Origin: PALSA-693 sp963702305 | GTDB lineage: Bacteria > Actinomycetota > Acidimicrobiia > Acidimicrobiales > Palsa-688 | Assembly: GCA_963702305.1 (NCBI GenBank) | Contig: CAVPBX010000006.1 | Coordinates: 248,001-312,000, forward strand | DNA: 64,000 nucleotides | Direction of reading: 5' to 3' | In this document: positions 16,574 to 24,876 of the stretch, piece by piece | How positions within the stretch are numbered: the first letter of the stretch is position 1 | Layout of the letters: each line of letters opens with the position of its first letter | Position numbers and translations under genes: made by a program | The notes under the pieces: generated by a model | Seen by the model: the letters and a program-made list of their open reading frames with translations, nothing else | Told to the model about the DNA's origin: nothing | Database searches by the model: none

Positions 16574-17665
16574 GTTCTGGACCGCTCAGTGCCGGCGCCG
16601 ACCTGTTGGCGGTCACCGCCGATCTGGTGGCCATCCCGTCGGTGAGCCACCACGAGTCGGAGCTCGCCGATCACGTCGAGTCGACCCTGCGGGACCGGTC
16701 GGCCCTCCAGGTCGAACGCATCGGCCCCAATGTGATCGGCCGCAGCGACCTGGGCCGAGCCATGCCGCGTGGTGCTCGCCGGCCACCTCGACACCGTGCC
16801 TGTCAACGGCAACGCCACGCCCCGGGTCGAAGGCGACACCTTGTGGGGGCTCGGGAGCGCCGACATGAAGGGCGGGCTGGCGGTCATGCTCGAACTCGCC
16901 ACCCGCCTGCCGGACCCGGCCGTCGATGTTACCTACGTCTTCTATGCCGGCGAGGAGGTGGCCCGGGAGCACAACGGCCTGCTGGCCATTGCCGCGGTGG
17001 CCCCTGACCTGCTGGTGGGGGACGCCGCCATTCTGGGCGAGCCGACCGGCGCCCGCATCGAGGCCGGCTGTCAGGGGGTACTCAAGGCGGAAGTTACCGT
17101 CGGCGGGGCCCGAGCTCATTCGGCCCGGCCCTGGATGGGCACCAACGCCATACACCGCTTGGCCCCCGTCCTGGCCCGGGTGGCTGCCTACGAGGCGCGC
17201 CAACCGGTCATCGACGGCTGCGAGTACCGCGAGGCCCTACAGGCCGTGGCGGTCCGCGGGGGAGTGGCCGGCAACGTCGTCCCCGATCAGGCCACCGTGC
17301 TGCTCAATCACCGCTTTGCACCGGACCGCGACGCGGCCGCCGCCGAGACCGCCGTGCGCACGATGCTCGAGCCGCTCCTGAATCCGGACCTGGGGGATCG
17401 CCTCTCCGTCACCGAAAGCCAGCCCGGGGCGGCGCCATCGCTCACCCACCCGGTGCTCGCTGCCCTGCTGCGGGCCACCGGCCAGCCGCCCCGGGCCAAA
17501 CTGGGTTGGACGGACGTGGCGTTCTTCGCCGAACGGGGCATCCCCGCCGTCAACTTCGGACCCGGCGATCCCGAATTGGCCCACACGGCCGGCGAACGGC
17601 TGGAGCGGCAGGACCTGGACCGGGCCTACGCCACCTTGCGCCACCTGCTCGCCCCTCCGGGCTGA
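16570..17665 (+). CDS. dapE: Succinyl-diaminopimelate desuccinylase (frame break)
   Basis: M20 metallopeptidase that frees succinate from N-succinyl-LL-DAP. Start unclear: CTG at 16570 overlaps the dapD stop, while TTG at 16606 is an alternative. AIPSVSHHESE is typical of the N-terminus. One extra base near 16765 breaks the frame between NVIGRSDLGRAM and VVLAGHLDTVPVNGN (metal His). Then WGLGSADMKGG (bridging Asp), YAGEEVAREHNG (catalytic Glu), GEPTGARIEAGCQG, and ALLRATGQ to FGPGD. Both halves are well conserved, so an error is likelier than a dead gene. Confidence 0.88.
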
Positions 17666-17695
17666 TCCCGGCCGCGACCCCGTCGTCGGCTCCGG

Positions 17696-18328
17696 CTATA
17701 GGCGACGTAGCACCGTGACCACCTTGCCGTAGAGCTCCACCTCGTCGGGCCGGAACGTCATGGGGGACATGGTGGAGTTGGCGGGGGTGAGGACGATCTT
17801 GCCGCCCCGCCGGCCGAACGTCTTGACGGTGGCTTCCCCGCCGGGGATGCCGGCCACCACCACGTCGCCTTTGTCCGCCTCCTGCTGCTGGCGGACCACG
17901 ACGTAGTCGCCGTCGAGGATCCCGGCGTCGATCATGGACTCGCCCCGCACCTGGAGCATGAACAACTGCCCGTCACCAGTGAAGTCCTCGGGGAGCGGCA
18001 GCAGCTCCTCGATGTTCTCCTCCGCCAGGACGTCGGTCCCCGCCGCCACCGTGCCGACCAGAGGGATGTGGCGGGCCGGCCGCCGCTCCATCGCCAGGCC
18101 CGAGTTGGTGTCGTAGCGCACCTCGATGGCGCGCGGCTTCGTCGGGTCCCTGCGGAGAAAGCCTTGCCGCTGCAGCGTCGTGAGGTGGGTGTGCACCGTG
18201 GACGACGACGTCAAGCCGACGGCCTCACCGATCTCCCGCACGGAGGGCGGATAGCCGCGTTCGCGCAGCTGGGCGGCGATGAAATCGAGGATCTCCCTCC
18301 GCTTGCCAGTGAGCTCGGTATCGATCAC
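17696..18328 (-). CDS. lexA: LexA SOS repressor
   Basis: 210 residues. GTG at 18328 is preceded by AGGAGG at 18334-18339 (5-base spacing), which decides this start over the longer frame from 18364. N-terminal winged helix: GYPPSVREIGEAVGLTSSSTVHTHL binds SOS boxes. C-terminal S24 peptidase: self-cleavage site Ala96-Gly97 within TVAAGTD, nucleophile Ser131 in RGESMI, and general-base Lys169 in EATVKTF. RecA bound to ssDNA triggers cleavage. Autoregulated through the site at 18401-18412. Convergent with dapE and divergent from the LysM gene. Confidence 0.97.
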   Translation of the reverse strand: MIDTELTGKRREILDFIAAQLRERGYPPSVREIGEAVGLTSSSTVHTHLTTLQRQGFLRRDPTKPRAIEVRYDTNSGLAMERRPARHIPLVGTVAAGTDVLAEENIEELLPLPEDFTGDGQLFMLQVRGESMIDAGILDGDYVVVRQQQEADKGDVVVAGIPGGEATVKTFGRRGGKIVLTPANSTMSPMTFRPDEVELYGKVVTVLRRL

Positions 18329-18400
18329 GGTGACCTCCTGCGGACGGACCTGGCGGTCCCTCACGTCATTTCAGGGTAGCGGACCGGAAACCCCCGATGC

Positions 18401-18412
18401 AAACATTTGTTC
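18401..18412. promoter_or_regulatory. LexA box 1 (lexA side)
   Basis: AAACATTTGTTC matches GAAC-N4-GTTC with one mismatch in the first base. It lies about 73 bases upstream of the lexA start, in a good position for autoregulation of lexA. Confidence 0.65.
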
Positions 18413-18423
18413 GTAGTTGCCTG

Positions 18424-18443
18424 TTGACAACGAACAGGCGTTC
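18424..18443 (+). promoter_or_regulatory. Promoter -35 element and LexA box 2 for the LysM gene
   Basis: TTGACA at 18424-18429 is a perfect -35. Immediately after it, GAACAGGCGTTC (18432-18443) is an exact GAAC-N4-GTTC box, placed in the spacer where bound LexA would block RNA polymerase. The -10 is not clear; TGGGAT at 18448-18453 is the best weak match. Confidence 0.8.
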
Positions 18444-18459
18444 GTGGTGGGATGGAAGG

Positions 18460-18471
18460 GAACACCTGTTC
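18460..18471. promoter_or_regulatory. LexA box 3
   Basis: GAACACCTGTTC, a second exact match to GAAC-N4-GTTC, starts 28 bases (centre to centre) after box 2 and about 52 bases before the LysM gene start. The two boxes on the LysM side suggest tight repression of that gene. Confidence 0.8.
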
Positions 18472-18523
18472 GTGAGGCCCGCCGAGCCAAAGGCCCGCCT
18501 CACCTGACCGCAGGGAGCATCCC

Positions 18524-19006
18524 GTGGTAGCGCTGCTTGTCGACCTCCCCACCATCACCTGGCCGGACCCCGATCGGGTGCCGGACCTGTACCCGGCCCC
18601 CCGGCCCGTCGGACCCCAGCCGAGCCGGCGCACCGGACCCCAGGCGAGCTTGTCCGCACCCGCACGCGCCGAGCCGAGCCGGCCCGCGACCCGGCCTAGC
18701 CGGGCGGTGCTGCGCCGGCGGCGCATGGTGGCGGCCGGGCTCGTCGGTGTGGTGATGCTGCTGTCCTGGATCGGCCTGCAGGCGGCCCTGGGTCGCATCG
18801 GTGGTGGTCCCCTCGCCACCACCGATGCGCCCGGCGGTTGGCAGACCGCCGCCACCCGGGTGTGGACGGTCCAGCCGGGCGACACCCTCTGGTCGATCGC
18901 AATGTCGGTCGACCCGCACGGCGACGTCCGCCCCCTGGTCGATCGCCTGGCGGCCGAAGTGCACGGCGCCGCGCTGTATCCCGGCGAGACCATCCCCATT
19001 CCGTAG
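18524..19006 (+). CDS. SOS-controlled membrane LysM protein (ChiZ/YneA-like cell division inhibitor)
   Basis: 160 residues, GTG start after CAGGGAG. A Pro/Arg-rich cytoplasmic N-terminus (1-67), one membrane helix (about 69-89, VAAGLVGVVMLLSWIGL), and a C-terminal LysM domain (VWTVQPGDTLWSIA to YPGETIPIP) outside the cell. M. tuberculosis ChiZ (Rv2719c) and Bacillus YneA share this layout, sit next to lexA, and stop septation during DNA damage. Two exact LexA boxes precede this gene. I infer it delays division by acting on the septal wall or FtsI/FtsQ. No catalytic hydrolase domain is visible. Confidence 0.85.
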   Translation: MVALLVDLPTITWPDPDRVPDLYPAPRPVGPQPSRRTGPQASLSAPARAEPSRPATRPSRAVLRRRRMVAAGLVGVVMLLSWIGLQAALGRIGGGPLATTDAPGGWQTAATRVWTVQPGDTLWSIAMSVDPHGDVRPLVDRLAAEVHGAALYPGETIPIP

Positions 19007-19063
19007 CCGCCGTCGTTCGGCCGCCAGTTCGCGATGCCCGAGCTCGAAAAAGAGGGGTTCGGG

Positions 19064-19105
19064 CCGTCGAGGTGCTGTCCGTTCCACCGGACAGCACCTC
19101 GACGG
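19064..19105. repeat. Perfect 18-bp inverted repeat (hairpin) upstream of nrdR
   Basis: Arm CCGTCGAGGTGCTGTCCG (19064-19081) pairs fully with 19088-19105; the loop is 6 bases. It lies 58 bases after the LysM gene stop and 115 before nrdR. No T-run follows. It may be a T-less terminator for the SOS gene or a mobile palindrome. Confidence 0.85.
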
Positions 19106-19110
19106 AACCC

Positions 19111-19159
19111 GGAACCCTCGGATGCTGGAACCCTCGGACGCTGGAACCCTCCGAATGCT
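19111..19159. repeat. Three tandem copies of a 16-bp unit before nrdR
   Basis: Units at 19111-19126, 19127-19142 and 19143-19159 start GGAACCCTC and differ by one base each (the last has one extra base). They directly follow the hairpin. The remainder of 19007-19220 shows no gene; the function of the array is unknown. Confidence 0.8.
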
Positions 19160-19220
19160 CGAGCGAGCCTCCGGTCCCCCTGCCAAGCCGGTTCGAGCCG
19201 GACGGCGATACATTCGGGCG

Positions 19221-19703
19221 GTGCGGTGCCCGCAGTGCTCGAGCATGGACGACAAGGTCGTCGACTCGCGCGCCGCCGAGGACGGCGCCGCCATCCGGCG
19301 CCGGCGGGAGTGTGTGACCTGTGGTCGGCGGTTCACCACCTACGAGCGGCTGGAAGAGGTCCCGTTCGTCGTGGTCAAGCGGTCCGGGCAACGGGAGCCC
19401 TTCGACCGGTCCAAGGTCATCGCCGGCGTGGCGGCGGCGGCCAAGAACCGCCCGGTCAGCGCGGCCGACATGGAGGGTCTGGCCGCCGACGTCGAGGAGG
19501 GGCTGCGGCTCCTGGGCCACGAGGTCGGCTCGCAGCAGGTGGGCCTGGCCGTCCTCGATCGCCTCCGGTCCTTCGACGAGGTCACCTACCTCCGATTCGC
19601 CAGCGTGTACAAGGGATTCTCCGGTGCGCTCGACTTCGAACGGGAGGTGGGTCTGCTGACCAAGGCCACCGAGCCCAAACAGGGCAGGGCTCCGCACGTA
19701 TAG
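19221..19703 (+). CDS. nrdR: Transcriptional repressor NrdR of ribonucleotide reductase genes
   Basis: 160 residues from GTG. N-terminal zinc ribbon CPQC at 3-6 and CVTCGRRFTTYER (31-43), then the ATP-cone domain with VVKRSGQREPFDRSKV, which senses ATP/dATP. Represses nrd genes, matching dNTP supply to need. The frame is open upstream to 18801, but earlier residues overlap the LysM gene and repeats, so I start at the residue before the first zinc cysteines. The lexA-LysM-nrdR order matches mycobacteria. The C-terminal tail after residue 140 is variable. Confidence 0.95.
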   Translation: MRCPQCSSMDDKVVDSRAAEDGAAIRRRRECVTCGRRFTTYERLEEVPFVVVKRSGQREPFDRSKVIAGVAAAAKNRPVSAADMEGLAADVEEGLRLLGHEVGSQQVGLAVLDRLRSFDEVTYLRFASVYKGFSGALDFEREVGLLTKATEPKQGRAPHV

Positions 19704-19766
19704 AGGGTCCGGTCCGGCGCGGGTAGCGTCCGCGGCAGGACGACGGCGACCAGGAGGAGGCCCCGG

Positions 19767-20798
19767 ATGCGAGTTGGTGTGCTCACCGGAGGAGGCGACT
19801 GCCCGGGCCTCAACGCGGTCATCCGAGCGGTGGTGCGCCGGGGGGAGGTCGGCCACGGCGACGAGTTCGTCGGCTTCCTCGACGGCTGGCGAGGAGTGAT
19901 CGAGGACCGCACCATGGTGCTCGATGTCGAACGCTGCCGGGGCATCCTGCCGCGGGGCGGAACCATCCTCGGCACCTCACGGACCAATCCCTACAAGGTC
20001 GACGGCGCGGTGACCAAGGCGCTCGGCACCCTCCGGACGCAACGGATCGACGCCCTGGTGGCGATCGGGGGTGAGGACACGCTCGGCGTGGCCAACAAGC
20101 TGGCGGGCGAAGGGGTGTCCGTCGTCGGCGTGCCCAAGACCATCGACAACGATCTGTCGGCGACCGAGGTCACCTTCGGCTTCCACACCGCGGTGCAGAT
20201 CGCGACCGAGGCCATCGATCGCCTGCACACCACCGCCGAGTCGCACGACCGGGTGATCGTGTGCGAGGTCATGGGCCGTCACGCCGGATGGATCGCGACC
20301 TACGCCGGCATCGCCGGCGGGGCGGCCGAAGTGCTGGTGCCCGAGGAGCCCTTCGACATCGACGAGGTGTGCCGCAACCTGAAGGCCCGCCACGCCAAAG
20401 GCCGTTTCGCCTCCATCGTCGTCGTCGCCGAAGGAGCGGTGCCGGCGGCGGGCACCATGGCCGTGGTCTCTCGCGAGGTGGACCAGTTCGGGCACGTGCG
20501 CCTCGGGGGCATCTCCAACCTGCTCGCCACTGAGATCGAGGCCCGCACCGGATTCGAGACCCGGGTGACCATGCTCGGCCACGTCCAGCGCGGCGGCACC
20601 CCTACCGCCTTCGACCGGGTGCTGGCCACCCGGTTCGGCATCGCCGCCATCGACGCGGTGCACGACCGGGCCTTCGGCCAGATGGTCGCCCTGCAGGCGG
20701 ACCACATCGTCCGGGTGCCGCTGGCTGACGCCCTCCGCACCCTCAAAACCGTCGATCCCGAGCTGCTGCATGGGGTGGCGGAAGTCTTCTACGGCTGA
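19767..20798 (+). CDS. 6-phosphofructokinase, probably pyrophosphate-dependent
   Basis: 343 residues, ATG after AGGAGG. Seen: TGGGDCPGLNAVIRA at the N-terminus, GGEDTLG near 110, PKTIDNDLSATE near 127, EVMGRHAGWIA near 170, and MLGHVQRGG. In this family Asp at the position of E. coli Gly104 and Lys at that of Gly124 mark PPi-using enzymes (as in Amycolatopsis methanolica), and both occur here (GGED, PKT). It should therefore run reversibly between fructose 6-phosphate and fructose 1,6-bisphosphate with PPi. The assignment to PPi rests on these two residues only. Confidence 0.85.
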   Translation: MRVGVLTGGGDCPGLNAVIRAVVRRGEVGHGDEFVGFLDGWRGVIEDRTMVLDVERCRGILPRGGTILGTSRTNPYKVDGAVTKALGTLRTQRIDALVAIGGEDTLGVANKLAGEGVSVVGVPKTIDNDLSATEVTFGFHTAVQIATEAIDRLHTTAESHDRVIVCEVMGRHAGWIATYAGIAGGAAEVLVPEEPFDIDEVCRNLKARHAKGRFASIVVVAEGAVPAAGTMAVVSREVDQFGHVRLGGISNLLATEIEARTGFETRVTMLGHVQRGGTPTAFDRVLATRFGIAAIDAVHDRAFGQMVALQADHIVRVPLADALRTLKTVDPELLHGVAEVFYG

Positions 20799-20808
20799 CG
20801 ACCGGCCG

Positions 20809-21687
20809 TTACCAGAACTGCGGTTCCGGTCCCTCGGGGATCTCGGTGGCGCCGGCCTCGGCCAGCAGTTCGGAAAAGGGACCGAACAACTCGGGCGTGG
20901 TCGCCACGATCAACTGGCCCGAGAAGGCCTCGACCCGCCCTCCCGCCTCGGCGCAGATCAGCGCCCCCGCGGCCAGGTCCCACGGGTTGAGACCCCACTC
21001 GTAATACGCATCCCACCGGCCGCCCGCCGTCCAGCACAGGTCCAGGGCCGCCGAACCGAAGCGGCGAAGGTCCCGCACCCGCGGGAGCAGGTGCGCGGCG
21101 ACCGCCCCCTGCCATTCGCGGCGCTCCGGTCGGTATCCGAACCCGGTGGCGACCAGGGCGGTGGCCAGGCTCGACCGGCCGGCGGCCACCCGGCACGGTT
21201 CTCCGTTGCGGCGGGCGCCCCACCCGGCCACCGCGGCCCATACCTCGCCCCGCGACGGGTCGAGGACGACGCCCACCTGGGTGCGGCCGTCCATCTCGGC
21301 GGCCACCGACACCGAAAACTGGGGAATCCCGAACAGGAAGTTGGTCGTCCCGTCGAGGGGGTCGACTACCCAGCGCACCCCCGAAGAGCCGGGTCGGGCC
21401 GTACCCTCCTCGCCGAGCACCTCGTCGTCGGGGCGGTACTGGCCGAGAACCTCCGCCACGGCCTGCTCGGCGTCGCGGTCCACGTCCGACACCATGTCGG
21501 TCGGCGAGATCTTGGTATCGACGGTGCCAGGAGAGTCTCGCCCGGCCAGCAGGATCGATCCCGCGGCGTCCGCGCTGGCCAACGCCGCGGCCGCCAATTC
21601 GGCGAGGAAGGCATGGTGGGCGCCGGCGGGCGGCGACCCGAACACCTGCGCGGTGCGCTCCGGGTCGAGCGGAGGAAGAGGAGTCAA
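20809..21687 (-). CDS. Inositol monophosphatase family protein
   Basis: 292 residues. Mg-dependent sugar phosphatase fold: GEEG near residue 92, WVVDPLDGTTNFLFG (106-120) with metal-binding Asp residues, and GLNPWDLAAGALI near 228 with the third metal Asp. Actinobacterial members act on inositol-1-P, histidinol-P, fructose bisphosphate or PAP, and motifs here do not choose between them. Convergent with pfkA (10 bases apart) and divergent from the threonine aldolase. A fructose-bisphosphatase role next to a reversible PFK is possible but unproved. Confidence 0.85.
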   Translation of the reverse strand: MTPLPPLDPERTAQVFGSPPAGAHHAFLAELAAAALASADAAGSILLAGRDSPGTVDTKISPTDMVSDVDRDAEQAVAEVLGQYRPDDEVLGEEGTARPGSSGVRWVVDPLDGTTNFLFGIPQFSVSVAAEMDGRTQVGVVLDPSRGEVWAAVAGWGARRNGEPCRVAAGRSSLATALVATGFGYRPERREWQGAVAAHLLPRVRDLRRFGSAALDLCWTAGGRWDAYYEWGLNPWDLAAGALICAEAGGRVEAFSGQLIVATTPELFGPFSELLAEAGATEIPEGPEPQFW

Positions 21688-21716
21688 GACACCCAGTTGT
21701 AGCGTACGGTGGCGGA

Positions 21717-22739
21717 GTGCTGGTCGACCTGCGATCCGATACGGTCACGCGGCCCACGCCCGAGATGCGCCGGGCCATGGCGGAGGCCGAGGTGGGCGAC
21801 GACCAGTACGGCGAGGACCCCACCGTCAACCGGTTGCAGGCGACCTTCGCCGAGGTGACCGGCAAGGATGCGGCCCTGTTCGTGCCGTCGGGCACGATGG
21901 CCAACCAGATCGCCCTCCGGGTCCTGACCCGGCCCGGTGACGGGGTGGTGGCCGGCGCCCGCCAGCACCTGGTGCTGTACGAGGCCGGGGCCGGGCCCAT
22001 CAACGCCGGCATCACCTGGCTGACCCTTCCCGACACCGAAGGCAGCTTTGACGCCGCCGCCGTCGAGGATCTGATCGGGGCCGGCGACCACCACCAACCC
22101 CGCGTGGCGGCGATCGCGGTGGAGGACACCCACATGGCGGCCGGTGGCGCGGTGTGGGACGCGTCCCGGTTGGCCGCGGTGGGCGCGGTCGCCGCCCGCC
22201 ATCAGCTTCCGGTCCATCTCGACGGCGCCCGGCTGTGGCACGCCGCCGTCGCCAGTGGGCAGTCCCTGGCCGAGCGGGCCGGCCCCGCGACGACGGTCAC
22301 CTGCTGTCTCTCCAAAGGCTTGGGGGCGCCGGTCGGCTCGCTGCTGGCCGGGCCGGCCGACCTGATGGGGGCGGCCGTGGTGGAGCGAAAGCGGCTCGGT
22401 GGGGCCATGCGCCAGGCGGGGGTCATCGCCGCCGCCGGGCTGGTCGCCATGCGCACAGGGGTGGACCGCCTGGCCGAGGATCACGCCCGGGCTCGCCGGC
22501 TGGCCGTCGCGGTGGCCGATCGATGGCCCGCGGCGGGTCTGGATCCGAAGGACGTGGCCACGAACATCCTGGTCTTTCCCCACCCTGACGTCGTCGGCCT
22601 GCTGGCGCACCTCGCCCAGCACGGGGTACTGGCGGGCACGGTGGCGCCCGGGGTCGTCCGCCTGGTGACCCACGCCGACGTGGACGATGCCGGCATCGAG
22701 ACCGCCTGCCGGGCCATCGCCGGCGCGCCCGACCGCTGA
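21717..22739 (+). CDS. Low-specificity L-threonine aldolase family protein
   Basis: 340 residues, GTG start. PLP enzyme splitting L-threonine or allo-threonine to glycine and acetaldehyde. N-terminal LVDLRSDTVTRPTPEMRRAM and VGDDQYGEDPTVNRL are near-diagnostic; FVPSGTMANQIAL, HLDGARLWHAAVA, and CCLSKGLGAPVGSLL (PLP Lys) follow. No odd features. The next gene follows after 9 bases, so the two probably share a transcript. Confidence 0.9.
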   Translation: MLVDLRSDTVTRPTPEMRRAMAEAEVGDDQYGEDPTVNRLQATFAEVTGKDAALFVPSGTMANQIALRVLTRPGDGVVAGARQHLVLYEAGAGPINAGITWLTLPDTEGSFDAAAVEDLIGAGDHHQPRVAAIAVEDTHMAAGGAVWDASRLAAVGAVAARHQLPVHLDGARLWHAAVASGQSLAERAGPATTVTCCLSKGLGAPVGSLLAGPADLMGAAVVERKRLGGAMRQAGVIAAAGLVAMRTGVDRLAEDHARARRLAVAVADRWPAAGLDPKDVATNILVFPHPDVVGLLAHLAQHGVLAGTVAPGVVRLVTHADVDDAGIETACRAIAGAPDR

Positions 22740-22748
22740 GGTGCCGCG

Positions 22749-23456
22749 GTGGCGATGCTGGTGACCGATACGCCCGCCACCGTGCTCGCCGTCTACGCCC
22801 ACCCCGACGATCCGGACGTATCCGCAGGCGGCACGCTGGCCCGCTGGGCGTCGGAAGGTGCGTCGGTGCACGTCTGTATCTGCGCAGACGGCGACAAGGG
22901 CTCGACCGATCCCGACACCGACCCGATCGACCTGGTGGCCCGCCGGCGGGACGAAGTGGCCGCCTCGGGCGCCATCCTCGGGGTCAAGGCCCATCATTGG
23001 CTGGGCTTCCAGGACGGCGAGCTGGATGATCAACGACGGCTGCGCGCCCGGTTGGTGGCCCTCGTCCGTGAGGTGGGCCCGGACGTGGTGGTGGCGCCCG
23101 ACCCGACGGCGGTGTTCTTCGGGCAGCACTACATCAACCATCTCGATCACCGGCAGGTGGGCTGGGCCACCCTCGACGCGGTGGCGCCGGCTGCCGCCAA
23201 CCCCCACTACTTCCCCGAGGCCGGACCGGCGCACCGGGTCGCGCTGGTGTATCTGTCCGGCACCCTCGAGGCCGACGTGTGGGTCGACATCTCCGGGACG
23301 ATCGATGTCAAGGCGGCGGCCATCGCCTGCCACGACAGTCAGGTGGGGGAGAGCGGCGAATGGCTGCGCCGCGCCGTCCGCCAGCGCGCCGAGGACGCCG
23401 GTCGCGAGGCCACGGTGCGATTCGCGGAGGGGTACCGCCGCATCCAGCTGGGTTGA
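22749..23456 (+). CDS. PIG-L/LmbE family zinc deacetylase
   Basis: 235 residues from GTG (an ATG two codons on is possible). The zinc motif AHPDD at residues 18-22 and a later HLDH (134-137) mark the family, whose actinobacterial members remove acetyl from GlcNAc-type sugars (MshB) or cleave mycothiol conjugates (Mca). Sequence details do not settle the substrate. Between threonine aldolase and dinB, all closely spaced. Confidence 0.82.
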   Translation: MAMLVTDTPATVLAVYAHPDDPDVSAGGTLARWASEGASVHVCICADGDKGSTDPDTDPIDLVARRRDEVAASGAILGVKAHHWLGFQDGELDDQRRLRARLVALVREVGPDVVVAPDPTAVFFGQHYINHLDHRQVGWATLDAVAPAAANPHYFPEAGPAHRVALVYLSGTLEADVWVDISGTIDVKAAAIACHDSQVGESGEWLRRAVRQRAEDAGREATVRFAEGYRRIQLG

Positions 23457-23460
23457 GCGA

Positions 23461-24816
23461 ATGCTCTGCCAGACTGCAGGAGTGCGCCAGGGCCCGGCGG
23501 CGAGGAGCATCCTCCACGTCGACATGGATGCGTTCTACGCGGCCGTCGAAGTCCTCGACGACGCCACCTTGGCGGGTCGGCCGGTGATCGTCGGAGGGAC
23601 GGGCCGCCGGGGGGTGGTGGCGTCGTGCTCGTACCAAGCCCGGGCCTACGGGGTCCGGTCGGCCATGCCGTCCGCGCGGGCGCGCCAGTTGTGCCCGCAC
23701 GCGGTGTTCGTGGCCGGCCGCTTCAGCCGCTACGCCGAGGTGAGCCGCAGCATCCACGCGGTGTTCGCGGTCTACACCCCACTGGTCGAGGGCATCTCGC
23801 TCGACGAGGCCTTTCTGGACGTGACCGGGTCCGTCCGCCTGTTCGGCCCGGCCGAGCGGATCGCGTTCGAGATCCGCGAGCGCATCGGGACCGAGCTGGG
23901 GCTGGCCTGCTCCGTCGGGGTGGCGCCGGTGAAGTTTCTGGCCAAGCTGGCGTCCGAGGCCGCCAAGCCGCGAGCGGACCTTCGGGGTACGGAACCGGGC
24001 CCCGGCGTCATGGTCATCCGCCCGGGCGAGGAGCTCGCCTTCCTACACCCACTGCCGATCGAGTCGCTGTGGGGTGTCGGGCCGGCCACCGCCACCCGCC
24101 TCCGGCGGCTGGGGGTGACGACAGTCGGTGAGCTGGCGGCGGTGCCCCAGGAGCACGTGGAAGGGGTGCTCGGGCGGGCCCATGGTGCCCATCTGGCCCA
24201 GCTGGCCCGCGGGGTCGACGACCGGGCGGTGGAACCCGATCGGGAGGTCAAGTCCGTCAGCCACGAGGAGACGTATCCGGTCGACCGCTTCGAGCGCGGT
24301 GAGCTGCAGGACGAGCTGGTGCGCATGGCGGATTCGGTGGCCAGCCGCCTGCGCCGGGCCGGGTTGGTGGGACGCACCGTGACGTTGAAGGTGCGATACG
24401 GCGATTTCGTGACCCTGACCCGGTCCCACACCAGCCCGGCCCATCTGTCGGAGGGGCCGCCGATCGCCACTCTGGCCGCCCGGCTGCTCGACGACGTGGA
24501 CCTGAGCCCCGGGGTGCGGCTGCTCGGGGTGGGGGTGTCCAACCTGACCGGGATCGGCGCCGCGCCCGCGGAGCAGATGCGCCTGGATTTCGACGCCCGG
24601 CCCCCAGCCGCCGGCCCGGGTCCGCCCCGCCCGCCGAAGTCGTGGCGGCATGCGTCGGGCGCGGTCGACGCGGTTCGGGACCGGTTCGGCGACGGCGCGG
24701 TCGGTCCCGCCACCTTGCTCGGACCGGGAGGGGTACGGGTCAAGCGTCCCGGCGACACCCAGTGGGGGCCGCCGGGCGGCGCTTCCGAAACAGATGTGCC
24801 AGGCAGCGGAAAATAA
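23461..24816 (+). CDS. dinB: DNA polymerase IV (Y family)
   Basis: 451 residues. Translesion polymerase. Palm motifs: ILHVDMDAFYAAVE (metal Asp) and GISLDEAFLDVTG (Asp-Glu). HhH region around ESLWGVGPATATRLRRLGV; little-finger domain from about 255. C-terminal extension after residue 370 is Pro/Gly-rich and lacks an obvious beta-clamp motif apart from QMRLDF near 376, which is a good clamp-binding candidate. The ATG at 23461 follows the PIG-L gene by 4 bases. No LexA box is seen just upstream, so it is probably expressed with its neighbours rather than under direct SOS control. Confidence 0.93.
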   Translation: MLCQTAGVRQGPAARSILHVDMDAFYAAVEVLDDATLAGRPVIVGGTGRRGVVASCSYQARAYGVRSAMPSARARQLCPHAVFVAGRFSRYAEVSRSIHAVFAVYTPLVEGISLDEAFLDVTGSVRLFGPAERIAFEIRERIGTELGLACSVGVAPVKFLAKLASEAAKPRADLRGTEPGPGVMVIRPGEELAFLHPLPIESLWGVGPATATRLRRLGVTTVGELAAVPQEHVEGVLGRAHGAHLAQLARGVDDRAVEPDREVKSVSHEETYPVDRFERGELQDELVRMADSVASRLRRAGLVGRTVTLKVRYGDFVTLTRSHTSPAHLSEGPPIATLAARLLDDVDLSPGVRLLGVGVSNLTGIGAAPAEQMRLDFDARPPAAGPGPPRPPKSWRHASGAVDAVRDRFGDGAVGPATLLGPGGVRVKRPGDTQWGPPGGASETDVPGSGK

Positions 24817-24876
24817 CCGAGCGCGTTGCTGTAGGTTGCGACCGGGCGCGAAGATGACGTCCACGGAGGGCTCCAC

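Noticed and set aside
21684..23525. 613-codon reverse open frame
   Set aside because: Shadow of threonine aldolase and PIG-L genes, caused by the high GC third-position bias. No motif or ribosome site.
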